Program-made: the position numbers and the translations under genes | The notes under the pieces: generated by a model | Told to the model about the DNA's origin: nothing | Database searches by the model: none | The model's input: only the letters and a program-made list of their open reading frames with translations | Part shown: positions 25,376 to 34,225 of the stretch, piece by piece | How positions within the stretch are numbered: position 1 is the stretch's first letter | Layout of the letters: every line of letters starts with the position of its first letter | Source of the DNA: Devosia riboflavina | GTDB lineage: Bacteria > Pseudomonadota > Alphaproteobacteria > Rhizobiales > Devosiaceae | Assembly (NCBI RefSeq): GCF_000743575.1 | Contig: NZ_JQGC01000015.1 | Coordinates: 124,001-188,000 of the forward strand | Length of the DNA: 64,000 nucleotides | Reading direction: 5' to 3'

Positions 25376-25811
25376 CGACGCGACCACTCGCCTGCGGACC
25401 ATCGGGCCGCCAGCCGGCGCTTTCGTAAAAGCGCTGGGCGGTTGACGTTGCTTCGAGGCGGCCCTCCTTAAAGCCCAGAGCCTGCAATTCGCTTTCGAGC
25501 CGCGCCAGCAATGCCTTGCTGAGCCCGAGAAATCGCATGTCCGGAGCCACGTAATTGAGGGCGATTTCGCCTGTTCGCGTCACGGCTCCCACGGCGCCGA
25601 CCCTGTCCGAGGCTTCGGCGACGAACATAAGAAGATTGGCATTGGCCAGCATGGTGGCGACGCCTTCAGGCGTCTTGTTGCGCGTCCAGGCAGCGACCGC
25701 GGCGGGATCATTGCCATGGTCGGCAGCGCAGAGTTCGATGATGGAGGCGGTGAGCACGCGGCTCATGGCGGGAACGTCGCCCGGCTCCGCCCGCCGAACC
25801 GAAATGCTCAT
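25338..25811 (-). CDS. GNAT family N-acetyltransferase
   Basis: A 157-residue acetyltransferase. It begins ISVRRAEPGDVPAMSRVL, with the core strand GEIALNYVAPDMRFLGLSKA holding the acetyl-CoA-binding turn (R-F-L-G-L-S-K-A), and ends LEATSTAQRFYESAGWRPDG, a standard GNAT C-terminal half. The substrate is unknown. The ATG overlaps the stop of the upstream DUF2794 gene (ATGA), so the pair is translationally coupled. The last 38 bp overlap the convergent kinase gene. Confidence 0.85.
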   Translation of the reverse strand: MSISVRRAEPGDVPAMSRVLTASIIELCAADHGNDPAAVAAWTRNKTPEGVATMLANANLLMFVAEASDRVGAVGAVTRTGEIALNYVAPDMRFLGLSKALLARLESELQALGFKEGRLEATSTAQRFYESAGWRPDGPQASGRVVNGYPMKKALAG

Positions 25812-26215
25812 CCAACCACGGCCAGGTCGGGATCGAGCACGCGAAGAACCTGCGCGAGGTCGTGACCGCGTTTCAGGATACGGCCCTGCTGGTTGGTGAC
25901 CATGTATTGGCCCTGCTTGGCGCGCAGTTTCGGGTTTTTCTCCACGACGAAAAGCGGGCGTTCGGAGACGCGGGCATAGATGGAAAAGAGCGCCCGGTCC
26001 TTGAGAAAGTCCATGGCATAGTCGCGCCATTCACCGGCGCCGACCTTGCGGCCGTAGACCGACAGGATCTGCATCAGTTCGCGGCGATCGAAGGCGACGA
26101 TGGGCTGAGCGGGGCGGGACGGCTGGCTCTGTGGCTCACCCACATGCACCAGCGAAAGATTGGCCGGAGGCTCATTTGGTTGACGACCCTGCACGCGACC
26201 TCCACCGAGATTCAT
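25808..26215 (-). CDS. DUF2794 family protein
   Basis: A 135-residue protein of the alphaproteobacteria-specific DUF2794 family, function unknown. Recognisable conserved core: FDRRELMQILSVYGRKVGAG, then EWRDYAMDFLKDRALFSIYAR and ERPLFVVEKNPKLRAKQGQY. The N-terminal 40 residues are Pro/Gln/Ser-rich and probably disordered. No membrane segment. First gene of a two-gene unit with the GNAT protein. Its broad conservation among alphaproteobacteria suggests a housekeeping role. Confidence 0.85.
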   Translation of the reverse strand: MNLGGGRVQGRQPNEPPANLSLVHVGEPQSQPSRPAQPIVAFDRRELMQILSVYGRKVGAGEWRDYAMDFLKDRALFSIYARVSERPLFVVEKNPKLRAKQGQYMVTNQQGRILKRGHDLAQVLRVLDPDLAVVG

Positions 26216-26345
26216 GTCATCGGATAGTCATGATCGGCATATTCCGCCGCCTTGGCAAGGGAAGAAAAAATCCCATTTCGGCCACGATTCGTCCTTTCTG
26301 GCGCCCAATTGGACCGGCATCTTTTCACCATTGCCTCCAGCGGCT

Positions 26346-26389
26346 GGCAACCGGACCGACCGAGCCCCCAACCATGACGTCCGGTTGCC
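26346..26389 (+). ncRNA. Large hairpin in a candidate plus-strand ncRNA
   Basis: GGCAACCGGAC and GTCCGGTTGCC form a perfect 11-bp stem with a 22-base loop, in a 236-bp gap between two minus-strand genes. A plus-strand terminator follows 28 bp later. The transcript's start and function are unknown, and no convincing promoter was seen. Confidence 0.35.
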
Positions 26390-26417
26390 ACTCTCCTAAA
26401 AGTTGACCTTATAGTCA

Positions 26418-26453
26418 CGCCTGCTCCAAGCCCCCGGAGCAGGCGTTTTCTTT
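26418..26453 (+). terminator. Intrinsic terminator, T-run on the plus strand
   Basis: CGCCTGCTCC and GGAGCAGGCG form a 10-bp stem with an 8-base loop, followed by TTTTCTTT on the plus strand. The neighbouring protein genes are both on the minus strand, so it either ends an unannotated plus-strand RNA or serves imperfectly as the DUF1223 gene terminator. Confidence 0.7.
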
Positions 26454-27189
26454 AGGGTTCGTAGGCGCCGGCCGCCAGAATGGCGCCGGGGAGGCCGCCG
26501 CGCTCCTGCTGCACGACGATGGCAATGCCGGTATTGGCCGCGCCCAAGACTTCGCCGAGAGGCAGCTTCAATTCGGCGCCGGTCTCGCTTTCCCACATGC
26601 CCAGCACCTGCCGTCCGGTCACCACCTGGGTATAGACCATGGATTTGCCGGCATTTTCGCCGCTGTCGATCTTGACGTCGGCGCGGTTCATATAGGTCAC
26701 GAGCCAGACGACGGCATCGGAGAGATCGGCCTTGGGCGGCACGGAAATTTTGAGCATGTCGCCATTGAGCGTGAGGTCCATGGCCAGAGGCAGGCTGGCG
26801 CGGTCGACGGCCTGCTGCACCTCGTTGCGGCGCGAGCCGACCACGGCCTTGGCGCCGTTGACGACGACCTGCGGGGTATAGATGCGCGAGGAACCCCAGC
26901 TCTTGGCATAGGCGCGCTGGCGGTCGGAAAAGGCCTCCTGGGCAAAGGTGTCCTTCCAGCCCACATAGTCCCAATAATCGACGTGAAAGGCGAGGGCGAC
27001 CACATCTTCGCGCTCGGCAAGAGCGGTCAGCAGCGCATCGGCCGGCGGGCAGGAGGCGCAGCCCTGGCTCGTGAACAGTTCCACCACGGCCTTGGGTTCG
27101 ATGTGCTGCTCCGCCGAGGCGGCGGCGCCGAGCACACAAAAATTAGCCGCCAGCGCCAGAGCGAGGCCGATGAGGGGTCTTGAGATCAT
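26452..27189 (-). CDS. DUF1223 family secreted thioredoxin-like protein
   Basis: A 245-residue exported protein. The signal peptide is residues 1-27 (IGLALALAANFCVLGAAASA). The thioredoxin-fold DUF1223 domain follows: VVELFTSQGCASCPPADALL carries a C-x-x-C pair near residues 42-45, then FHVDYWDYVGWKDTFAQEAF and RIYTPQVVVNG. Family members are annotated as secreted or periplasmic with no settled function; a redox role is plausible from the C-x-x-C. The start is chosen at the ATG that gives the signal peptide; the frame runs upstream to 27372 without family similarity. Confidence 0.88.
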   Translation of the reverse strand: MISRPLIGLALALAANFCVLGAAASAEQHIEPKAVVELFTSQGCASCPPADALLTALAEREDVVALAFHVDYWDYVGWKDTFAQEAFSDRQRAYAKSWGSSRIYTPQVVVNGAKAVVGSRRNEVQQAVDRASLPLAMDLTLNGDMLKISVPPKADLSDAVVWLVTYMNRADVKIDSGENAGKSMVYTQVVTGRQVLGMWESETGAELKLPLGEVLGAANTGIAIVVQQERGGLPGAILAAGAYEP

Positions 27190-27364
27190 GGGCAAGGTTG
27201 TAGGCTGGCCAGATGCGCCCTGCCTAGTCAAAAGAGGGTGAGACTCGACGTTTTGGAGCCGAGCATGGGCCCCGGCTTCAGCGCGCCGCTTGATCTGCCG
27301 CAAGGCGGCAGTTTCCGGCAGAGCTAGGGTGACACTGTCGGCATCGGGCCGGAACGGATTTATC

Positions 27365-27988
27365 ATGCCCAATTGCCTCGTTCTCTGCGGCCACCCGCTG
27401 GCGCCCAGTTTTGCCGCGGCCCTGGCCGATCGCTATGCCGATGTGCTCGCGGAGGCCGGGATTGTCACGAAGCGCGTGGATCTTGACCGGATGGACGTGC
27501 CCGCCAGTCCGGTCTCGCGCCTGCCTGGTGACGCGGAGATGCAGGGGGATATTGCGGGCTTCTGGCAGGACCTGCTTTGGGCCGACCATGTCGTCATCGT
27601 GCATCCGCTCTGGTGGGGCGGCATGCCGGCCAAGCTGAAAGCCCTGTTTGATGTGGTGCTGCAATCGGGAAAGGCTTATCGCTATGAGGGACGCAATCCG
27701 CTGCCGCTGGGCCTCCTCAAGGGCCGCTCGGCGCGGCTGGTGGTGACTTCGGACACGCCCGGCTGGTTCATGGCGCTGGCCTATGGCAATGCGCATTTTC
27801 GCGCCGTGAAGAACCAGATCCTGAAATTCGTCGGTTTTGGTCCGGTGCGTATGACGCATCTTTCGGTCATGCGCTATTCGACCTTGGAGCAGCGGGAGAG
27901 AATGCTTGAAAAAGTCGCGCGGGCCGCGCGCAAGGATTTGGCCTTGCTCGCTCGCCTGCCGCGGGCAGAAACAAAAATGGCGGCCTGA
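27365..27988 (+). CDS. NAD(P)H-dependent oxidoreductase, flavodoxin-like fold
   Basis: A 207-residue flavoprotein of the NAD(P)H quinone oxidoreductase/MdaB-like family. It opens with LVLCGHPLAPSFAAALADRY, the phosphate-binding loop of the flavodoxin fold for FMN/FAD. The motif ADHVVIVHPLWWGGMPAKLK near residues 74-93 is the family signature. It probably reduces quinones by two electrons, avoiding semiquinone radicals. It is divergent from the DUF1223 gene and convergent with acnA. The stop codon lies inside a shared terminator hairpin. Confidence 0.9.
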   Translation: MPNCLVLCGHPLAPSFAAALADRYADVLAEAGIVTKRVDLDRMDVPASPVSRLPGDAEMQGDIAGFWQDLLWADHVVIVHPLWWGGMPAKLKALFDVVLQSGKAYRYEGRNPLPLGLLKGRSARLVVTSDTPGWFMALAYGNAHFRAVKNQILKFVGFGPVRMTHLSVMRYSTLEQRERMLEKVARAARKDLALLARLPRAETKMAA

Positions 27989-28000
27989 GGCCGCCATTTT
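27974..28000. terminator. Bidirectional terminator between the flavoprotein and acnA
   Basis: Perfect 12-bp arms AAAATGGCGGCC and GGCCGCCATTTT around TGA, which is the flavoprotein stop codon. A/T-rich ends on both strands let it serve the convergent acnA gene too. Confidence 0.85.
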
Positions 28001-28021
28001 CATGTTTATCCATCAGGTGGC

Positions 28022-30775
28022 TTAGGCGGCGACGAGGCTGCGCAGCACGTAGTGCAGGATGCCGCCGTTCTTAAAATAGTCGAGCTCGTTGGCCGTATCG
28101 ATGCGGCAACGGGTCTCGATATTGAGCACGGAGCCATCGGCGCGGGTGATCTTTACGGGGACTGTGGCGCGCGGTTCGATCTGCTCGACGCCGGCGATAT
28201 CGACGGTTTCGGTGCCGTCGAGGCCGAGGGTCTGCCAGCTTTCGCCATCCTTGAACTGCAGCGGGATGACGCCCATGCCGACCAGGTTCGAGCGGTGGAT
28301 ACGTTCAAAACTCTGGGCGATGACGGCCTTGACGCCAAGCAGGTTGGTGCCCTTGGCCGCCCAGTCGCGTGAGGAGCCGGTGCCATATTCCTTGCCGGCA
28401 AAGATCACCAGTGGCGTGTTCTGAGCCTGATAGGCCATGGCGGCATCGTAGATGGCCATCTGCGAGCCATCGGGCCCCTTGGTAAAACCGCCTTCGACGC
28501 CGTCGAGCATCATGTTCTTGATGCGGATATTGGCGAAAGTGCCGCGCATCATCACTTCATGATTGCCGCGGCGGGCGCCGTAGGAGTTGAAGTCCTTCGG
28601 GGCCACCTGGCGTTCAGTGAGATATTTGCCGGCAGGGGTGCCGGCCTTGAAGGAGCCGGCCGGGGAAATGTGGTCGGTGGTGATGGAATCGAGGAAGAGC
28701 GCCAGCACGCGGGCCGAAACCACGTCGGTGACGGGCTTTGGTTCGATGGTGAGATCTTCGAAATAGGGCGGGTTTTGCACGTAGGTGGAAGACCCGTTCC
28801 AGCCATAGGTCTCGCCGCCTTCGACCGAGATCGACTGCCAGTGCTTGTCGCCCTTGAAGACATCGGAATAGCGCGAGCGGAACATGTCGGCATTGACATG
28901 CTTGCGCACGATCTCTGCGATCTCGTGGTTGGTCGGCCAGATGTCCTTCAAATAGACCGGCTTGCCATCCTTGCTGATGCCGAGCGGCTCGGTAGTGATG
29001 TCGGTGTTGAGCGTGCCGAGCAGGGCATAGGCGACGACCAGCGGCGGGGAGGCGAGATAGTTCGCCCGCACGTCGGGGTTTACGCGGCCCTCGAAATTGC
29101 GGTTGCCGGAGAGCACCGAGGCGGCGACCAGCTTGTTCTCGTTGATCGTGTCGGAAATGGCCTGGGGCAGGGGGCCGGAATTGCCGATGCAGGTGGTGCA
29201 GCCATAGCCGACGAGATTGAAGCCGATGGCGTCGAGATCGGCCTGCAAACCCGCAGCGGTCAGGTAATCGGTGACCACCTGTGAGCCGGGTGCCAGCGAG
29301 GTTTTGACCCAGGGTTTTGAGTTAAGGCCAAGGGCGCGCGCCTTGCGGGCGACGAGGCCAGCCGCGACCAGCACCGAGGGATTGGACGTATTGGTGCAGG
29401 AGGTGATGGCGGCGATCACCACGGAACCATCGGTGATGTGATAGTCGGTGCCTTTTACCGGGAAGGCGGCTTCCTCGGGGATGTCGTGAACGCCATTGGC
29501 GCCTTCGTCGACAAAACGGCTTTCCTGCTTGTCGGCGGGAAGCCGGGTGCGCTCGATGCGGCCGCCGGAGAGGTCCGGCAGAGCCGCGTCGAAGGCACGG
29601 GTGACATCTTTCAGCGCGACGCGATCCTGCGGGCGTTTCGGGCCCGAGAGCGAGGGAACGACCGTCGAGAGATCGAGCTCGAGCGTCGAAGTAAAGGTGG
29701 GGTCGGGCGTGTCCGTGGTGCGGAACATGCCCTGGGCCTTGGAATAGGCTTCTACCAGTGCCACGCGATCGGGATCGCGGCCGGTGGTGGAGAGGAATTT
29801 GAGTGTGTCCGCGTCGACGGGGAAATAGCCGCAGGTGGCGCCGTATTCGGGAGCCATATTGGCGATGGTCGCCTGGTCCTCGAGGCTGAGATAGTCGAGG
29901 CCTGGCCCAAAAAATTCGACGAATTTGCCGACCACGCCCTTCTTGCGCAGCATTTCGGTGACGGTCAGCACAAGGTCGGTGGCGGTGATGCCTTCATTGA
30001 TTTTTCCCACCAGCTTGAAGCCGACGACCTCGGGGATCAGCATGGTGATCGGCTGGCCGAGCATGGCCGCTTCCGCCTCGATGCCGCCGACGCCCCAGCC
30101 GAGGACGGCAAGGCCATTGACCATTGTGGTGTGCGAGTCGGTGCCGACGAGCGTATCGGGATAGGCGACGGTTTCGCCATCCTCGTCCTTGGTCCAGACG
30201 GTCTGGGCCAGATATTCGAGGTTCACCTGGTGGCAGATACCGGTGCCGGGCGGGACCACGCGGAAATTGTCGAAGGCCGACTGGCCCCAGCGCAGGAATT
30301 CGTAGCGCTCGCCATTGCGCTCATATTCGAGCTCGACATTTTGCGCGAAGGCGAGGGGGGTGCCGAAGGAGTCGACCATCACCGAATGGTCGATGACGAG
30401 ATCGACCGGCACCAGCGGATTGATCTTTTGCGGATTGGCGCCAAGCTTTGCCGTTGCGTCGCGCATGGCGGCGAGGTCGACCACGGCGGGGACGCCGGTA
30501 AAATCCTGCATCAGCACACGGGCCGGGCGATACTGGATTTCATATTCAGAGGTGCGGGTGACGAGCCATTCGGCGATGGCCAGGATGTCTTCCTTCTTCA
30601 CCGTGCGATTGTCTTCAAAACGCAGCAGGTTTTCGAGCACGACCTTCATCGAGCCGGGAAGCTTTGAGACGCCCGCCAGACCGTTCTTTTCCGCTTCTAT
30701 AATGGAGAAATAGGTATAGGTCTTGCCACCGACCGTCAGGGTCGACTTGGATTTGAAGCTGTCTAGTGAGGCCAC
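28022..30775 (-). CDS. acnA: Aconitate hydratase A
   Basis: A 917-residue aconitase that interconverts citrate and isocitrate in the TCA cycle through a 4Fe-4S cluster. Cluster cysteines are seen in [11 protein letters not shown] and in [14 protein letters not shown]. Other conserved segments are [14 protein letters not shown] and the swivel-domain [16 protein letters not shown] with the substrate-binding Ser/Arg. Start: GTG at 30775 giving ASLDSFKSK, with GGAG five bases upstream; the frame is open from a TTG at 30799. It is divergent from ccmA. AcnA often responds to iron in rhizobia-like bacteria, but I found no clear Irr or RirA box. Confidence 0.97.
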   Translation of the reverse strand: MASLDSFKSKSTLTVGGKTYTYFSIIEAEKNGLAGVSKLPGSMKVVLENLLRFEDNRTVKKEDILAIAEWLVTRTSEYEIQYRPARVLMQDFTGVPAVVDLAAMRDATAKLGANPQKINPLVPVDLVIDHSVMVDSFGTPLAFAQNVELEYERNGERYEFLRWGQSAFDNFRVVPPGTGICHQVNLEYLAQTVWTKDEDGETVAYPDTLVGTDSHTTMVNGLAVLGWGVGGIEAEAAMLGQPITMLIPEVVGFKLVGKINEGITATDLVLTVTEMLRKKGVVGKFVEFFGPGLDYLSLEDQATIANMAPEYGATCGYFPVDADTLKFLSTTGRDPDRVALVEAYSKAQGMFRTTDTPDPTFTSTLELDLSTVVPSLSGPKRPQDRVALKDVTRAFDAALPDLSGGRIERTRLPADKQESRFVDEGANGVHDIPEEAAFPVKGTDYHITDGSVVIAAITSCTNTSNPSVLVAAGLVARKARALGLNSKPWVKTSLAPGSQVVTDYLTAAGLQADLDAIGFNLVGYGCTTCIGNSGPLPQAISDTINENKLVAASVLSGNRNFEGRVNPDVRANYLASPPLVVAYALLGTLNTDITTEPLGISKDGKPVYLKDIWPTNHEIAEIVRKHVNADMFRSRYSDVFKGDKHWQSISVEGGETYGWNGSSTYVQNPPYFEDLTIEPKPVTDVVSARVLALFLDSITTDHISPAGSFKAGTPAGKYLTERQVAPKDFNSYGARRGNHEVMMRGTFANIRIKNMMLDGVEGGFTKGPDGSQMAIYDAAMAYQAQNTPLVIFAGKEYGTGSSRDWAAKGTNLLGVKAVIAQSFERIHRSNLVGMGVIPLQFKDGESWQTLGLDGTETVDIAGVEQIEPRATVPVKITRADGSVLNIETRCRIDTANELDYFKNGGILHYVLRSLVAA

Positions 30776-30931
30776 TTGCTCCGCCCTTTGCTGCTGCAAC
30801 GCTGCCTACCGGAGAGCAATGGGGCCGCCGGTAAAACCGCGCTTTGCTGGAATGACTCTAATCTATGTCCTTTATAGTCAATCGGAAAAGCCCTTGCCAG
30901 TCTCGCCCATGGTTCAATACGAGATGGGGTC

Positions 30932-31558
30932 ATGACTGAAGGGCAAGTCCACTCTCCGCTCTGCCTCAAGACTTTCGCGCTCGGCGTCGGTCGCGGCGAA
31001 ACCATGCTTGCCCGCGATATTGCGCTGTCGGTTTCCGCCGGCCATGGCTTGATGCTGCGTGGTCCGAATGGGGCCGGTAAATCGACCCTGCTGTTGACGC
31101 TCGCGGGGCTGCTGTCTCCGCTCGAAGGGTCGATAGTGCTTGAGGGGCATGATGAGGATTTTGGTCCTGCTTTCCACCATTGTGGTCATCGCAACGCCAT
31201 TCGCCCGCGCTTGACGGCGGTGGAGACGCTTGAGTTCTGGCGCGGGATCAACGGCAATCCTGCGCTACCGGTTGCCGAGGCGCTGGAGCGGGTTGGGCTC
31301 AGGCGGCTGGCCAGGCTCGATGCGGCCTATCTGTCTGCAGGGCAGCAACGCCGGTTGGCGCTGGCCCGGTTGCTGGTTTCGGCGCGGCCGGTGTGGCTTC
31401 TCGATGAACCGACTTCCGCGCTTGATGCGGAGGGGCAAAAGCTGCTGGCTGGGCTGATCGAAGATCATCTCGCGGCCGGCGGCATTGCCGTGATTGCCAG
31501 CCACGATGCCATTGCGCTCGACAATCTTGCTGTCTTCACGCTGGAGACCGGCGCATGA
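30932..31558 (+). CDS. ccmA: Cytochrome c maturation heme exporter, ATP-binding subunit CcmA
   Basis: A 208-residue ABC ATPase that, with CcmB and CcmC, releases heme-loaded CcmE for cytochrome c assembly. Walker A GPNGAGKST lies at residues 44-52, the signature LSAGQQRRLALARL near 133-146, Walker B VWLLDEPTSALD near 153-164, and the switch His in IASHD. It is the first gene of ccmABCDG. The stop codon overlaps the ccmB start by four bases (ATGA). ccmE, ccmF and ccmH are not in the window. Confidence 0.96.
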   Translation: MTEGQVHSPLCLKTFALGVGRGETMLARDIALSVSAGHGLMLRGPNGAGKSTLLLTLAGLLSPLEGSIVLEGHDEDFGPAFHHCGHRNAIRPRLTAVETLEFWRGINGNPALPVAEALERVGLRRLARLDAAYLSAGQQRRLALARLLVSARPVWLLDEPTSALDAEGQKLLAGLIEDHLAAGGIAVIASHDAIALDNLAVFTLETGA

Positions 31559-32220
31559 ACGGTTTTTGGTCGGTGCTGTCGCGCGAAATCCGCCTGAGCC
31601 TGCGGGGCGGCGGGGAAATTCTGACGCTGGTCCTGTTCTTCGTCATCGTCGGGGCGGTGGTGCCCTTTGCGGTGGGGCCGGACAAGGCGCTGCTGGCGCG
31701 GATCGCGCCGGGGATTGTCTGGATCGCGGCCTTCCTCGCCATGCTGCTGGGGCTCGAAAAGCTCTTTGGGCCGGATCGGGCCGACGGCACGCTGGCGCTC
31801 TATCGCCTTGCCGATATTCCGCTTTCGGCGGTGGTTGCCGCAAAAGTGATTGCGCATTGGCTGACCGCGGCGCTGCCGCTGATCCTGGCCTCGCCGGTGC
31901 TGGCGCTGCTGCTTGCCATGGACGCAACGAGTTTCTGGCGGACCGTGCTGTCGCTGCTTCTCGGCACCCCGGCTTTGGCCGGTTTTGGGGCTATTGGGGC
32001 GGCCGTGACCGTGGCGACGCGGCGTGGTGGCCTCTTGGCACCCATCCTTATTGCCCCCCTATCGGTGCCGGTGCTGATCTTTGGCGTCGGCGCCATTGCG
32101 CCCACGGGCGGGCCGGACCAGGCACAGGCGGCTATTCTGCTGCTTGCGGCACTCAGTCTCATGGTCGTGGTGCTGTCTCCCTTCGCGGCAGCCCTTGCGA
32201 TAGACTGGGGCGAGGACTAG
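31555..32220 (+). CDS. ccmB: Heme exporter membrane subunit CcmB
   Basis: A 221-residue inner-membrane protein with six hydrophobic helices. It opens FWSVLSREIRLSLRGGGEI, and has the CcmB-typical segment LLGLEKLFGPDRADGTL near residues 62-78. It forms the channel half of the CcmA2B2 complex. The start overlaps the end of ccmA; a 48-bp gap separates it from ccmC. Confidence 0.95.
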   Translation: MNGFWSVLSREIRLSLRGGGEILTLVLFFVIVGAVVPFAVGPDKALLARIAPGIVWIAAFLAMLLGLEKLFGPDRADGTLALYRLADIPLSAVVAAKVIAHWLTAALPLILASPVLALLLAMDATSFWRTVLSLLLGTPALAGFGAIGAAVTVATRRGGLLAPILIAPLSVPVLIFGVGAIAPTGGPDQAQAAILLLAALSLMVVVLSPFAAALAIDWGED

Positions 32221-32268
32221 AGCGTTCTGATCTCACCGCGACATGCGTTCCGAAGGCCCCCGGCAAGT

Positions 32269-33030
32269 ATGACGATCGATACCACACCCAAAATGACCTG
32301 GTGGAACCGCCTGTCCCATCCCGGTCAGTTCGTCGCCCTGACGCGCCCGCTCGTCCTGCCGCTGGCGCTGCTTACCGGCGTGCTGTTTGCGGTTGGTCTC
32401 TGGTACGGCCTCTTCTCGTCGCCGCCGGAAAAATACATGGGTGACACGGTGCGCATCATGTATGTGCACGTGCCAACGGCATGGCTCAGCCAGTTTGTCT
32501 ACGCCACCATGGCTGTCTCGGCTCTGGGTACGCTTGTCTGGCGCCATCCCATGGCCGATGTGTCGATGAAGGCCGCCGCGCCGCTCGGCGCCGCCTTCAC
32601 CGCCATGGCGCTTTTTACCGGCTCGCTCTGGGGCCGCCCGACCTGGGGCACGTTCTGGGAATGGGACGGGCGGATGACCTCGACGCTGGTCCTGCTTTTC
32701 ATCTATCTCGGCATTGTTGCTCTCTGGCGCGCCTTTGACGATCAGCTGCGTGCAGCGCGTGTCGTTGCAGTCTTTACGCTTGTGGGTGCCGTCAACATTC
32801 CGATCATCAAGTTTTCCGTGGACTGGTGGAGCACGCTGCACCAACCCGCCAGCGTTTTCCGTGCCGATGGTCCGACCATGCCGGGCGAAATCCTGACGCC
32901 GCTTTTTGTCATGTTCTTCGCCTTCACGTTCCTATTCATCACGCTGCAGCTGGCGGCCATGCACACGGAAGTGCGCCGCCGCCGCATCACGACGCTGGAA
33001 CGCCGCGCTGCCCGGGGAGACGCACGATGA
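32269..33030 (+). CDS. ccmC: Heme-handling protein CcmC
   Basis: A 253-residue inner-membrane protein with six membrane helices. It attaches heme to CcmE at the periplasmic face. The tryptophan-rich heme-binding motif WGRPTWGTFWEWDGRMTS (residues about 124-141) is intact. Flanking heme-ligand histidines are visible in MYVHVPTAW near 64-72 and in STLHQPASV near 190. The stop codon overlaps the ccmD start (ATGA). Confidence 0.96.
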   Translation: MTIDTTPKMTWWNRLSHPGQFVALTRPLVLPLALLTGVLFAVGLWYGLFSSPPEKYMGDTVRIMYVHVPTAWLSQFVYATMAVSALGTLVWRHPMADVSMKAAAPLGAAFTAMALFTGSLWGRPTWGTFWEWDGRMTSTLVLLFIYLGIVALWRAFDDQLRAARVVAVFTLVGAVNIPIIKFSVDWWSTLHQPASVFRADGPTMPGEILTPLFVMFFAFTFLFITLQLAAMHTEVRRRRITTLERRAARGDAR

Positions 33031-33191
33031 TCGCCCTTGGCGCCCATGCCGAATTCATCATCGCTGCCTATGTCGGGGTTTTCGCCGGGCTTGCCGCGCT
33101 GATCGGCTGGACGGTCTTTGCCGCGCGGCAGACCAAGCGTCGGCTGGAAGAGCTGGGTGATGGCCAGCGCGCGAACAGTTCCGCGCAATGA
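33027..33191 (+). CDS. ccmD: Small heme exporter subunit CcmD
   Basis: A 54-residue membrane protein. One helix (residues about 9-31: FIIAAYVGVFAGLAALIGWTVF) is preceded by GAHAE and followed by a charged segment RQTKRRLEELG, the CcmD pattern. It keeps holo-CcmE associated with the CcmABC complex until release. It is joined to its neighbours by ATGA overlaps at both ends, which fixes its reading frame in the operon. Confidence 0.92.
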   Translation: MIALGAHAEFIIAAYVGVFAGLAALIGWTVFAARQTKRRLEELGDGQRANSSAQ

Positions 33192-33721
33192 AGAAACTTC
33201 TCTTCGCGGCGCCCCTGCTGCTGCTTGTCGGCCTCATCGCGGTTTTTGCCAGCACGATCAATCGTGATCCGAGCCTTGTCCGCTCGGTGCTGATCGACAA
33301 GCCGGCGCCGGAATTCACTTTGGCGGCGGTGGAGGGCATGGACGTGCCCGGTTTCGATACGGCTTCGCTCAAGGGTGAGCCGACGGTGGTCAATGTCTTT
33401 GCTTCCTGGTGCATTCCCTGTCGCGACGAGCATCCACTGCTCGAAGCGCTTAAGGCGAAGACCGGCGTGCGCCTCTTCGGCATCAATCATTCGGACGCGC
33501 CGGAGAATGCGCGGGCGTTTTTGGCTGAGTTGGGCAATCCCTATGACGCCATAGGAGCGGATCGCGACCGGCGGGTTTCCATCGATTGGGGCGTCTATGG
33601 CGTGCCGGAAACTTTTGTCGTCGATGGATCAGGCAAGATCAGCTTCAAGCATGTCGGGCCGCTGACGGCGGAAGCGATCGAGAGCGAATTGATCCCCGCC
33701 TTGGAAAAGGCGCGGCTCTAG
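33188..33721 (+). CDS. ccmG: Periplasmic thiol:disulfide oxidoreductase CcmG/DsbE
   Basis: A 177-residue membrane-anchored thioredoxin-like protein. Residues 1-22 form a signal anchor (LLFAAPLLLLVGLIAVFAS). The active site WCIPC is at about residues 76-80 in NVFASWCIPCRDEHPLLE, and the cis-proline loop is YGVPETFVVD. It keeps apocytochrome cysteines reduced so heme can be attached. It is the last gene of ccmABCDG and overlaps ccmD (ATGA). Confidence 0.95.
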   Translation: MKKLLFAAPLLLLVGLIAVFASTINRDPSLVRSVLIDKPAPEFTLAAVEGMDVPGFDTASLKGEPTVVNVFASWCIPCRDEHPLLEALKAKTGVRLFGINHSDAPENARAFLAELGNPYDAIGADRDRRVSIDWGVYGVPETFVVDGSGKISFKHVGPLTAEAIESELIPALEKARL

Positions 33722-33727
33722 CACAGA

Positions 33728-33754
33728 CTCGGCCTCCTCTCGAGGAGGACCGAG
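33728..33754 (+). promoter_or_regulatory. Hairpin burying the ribosome-binding site of the SRPBCC gene
   Basis: CTCGGCCTCCT pairs with AGGAGG-(A)-CCGAG around a CTCG loop, with a single bulged A. The 3' arm contains the AGGAGG Shine-Dalgarno sequence and ends just before the ATG at 33756. It could act as a terminator-like 3' end for ccmG or as a translation switch. Confidence 0.55.
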
Positions 33755-33755
33755 C

Positions 33756-34214
33756 ATGAGCCGAACCGATAGTGCCAGCCGCGTCGTCGATGCGACGCCC
33801 GAGGCGGTCTATGCCGCCATGACCGATCCCTCAGCCTTGGTCGTGTGGTTGCCGCCGACGGGCATGCGCGGTGAGATGCTGGAATTCGATCTTCGTCCCG
33901 GTGGGCATTATCGGATGGTGTTGCGCTACGAGGACGCTAGCATAGCGGGCAAGACCGGCGAGAATTCCGACGATGTCGCGGTGCGGTTTCTCGATCTTGT
34001 TCCGGGAGCGCTGGTCTCGCAGGCGGTTGATTTCGTTTCCGATGATCCGGCATTCGCAGGGACCATGGTGATGAACTGGATCCTGCGGCCAGTGCCGGAA
34101 GGCACCGAGGTGACCATCCGCGCCGAGAATGTGCCTGATGGCATCAGCCCCGAGGACCATGCGGAGGGTCTGGCGTCTTCGCTCGAAAACCTCGCGAAGT
34201 TCCTGGAAAGCTAG
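33756..34214 (+). CDS. SRPBCC (AHSA1-like) family protein
   Basis: A 152-residue START-like/AHSA1 domain protein. Typical pattern: SRVVDATPEAVYAAMTDPSA, then LVVWLPPTGMRGEMLEFDLRPGGHY, with the late helix HAEGLASSLENLAKFLE. The fold has a hydrophobic pocket, but no catalytic residues are evident. Members often sit with ArsR-type regulators; here none is adjacent. It lies 35 bp after ccmG and its ribosome-binding site is inside a strong hairpin, so it may be translated conditionally. Confidence 0.85.
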   Translation: MSRTDSASRVVDATPEAVYAAMTDPSALVVWLPPTGMRGEMLEFDLRPGGHYRMVLRYEDASIAGKTGENSDDVAVRFLDLVPGALVSQAVDFVSDDPAFAGTMVMNWILRPVPEGTEVTIRAENVPDGISPEDHAEGLASSLENLAKFLES

Positions 34215-34225
34215 GTGATATGCCG

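Noticed and set aside
27278..28003. Minus-strand ORF opposite the flavodoxin-like oxidoreductase
   Set aside because: The plus strand has the clear FMN-binding start and WWGG motif; the minus frame has none.
29438..30667. Plus-strand ORF of 409 codons opposite acnA
   Set aside because: Lies wholly within the highly conserved acnA coding region and has no domain pattern.
30776..30931. Irr or RirA iron box between acnA and ccmA
   Set aside because: The AT-rich dyad near 30850-30882 has the wrong spacing for the known boxes.
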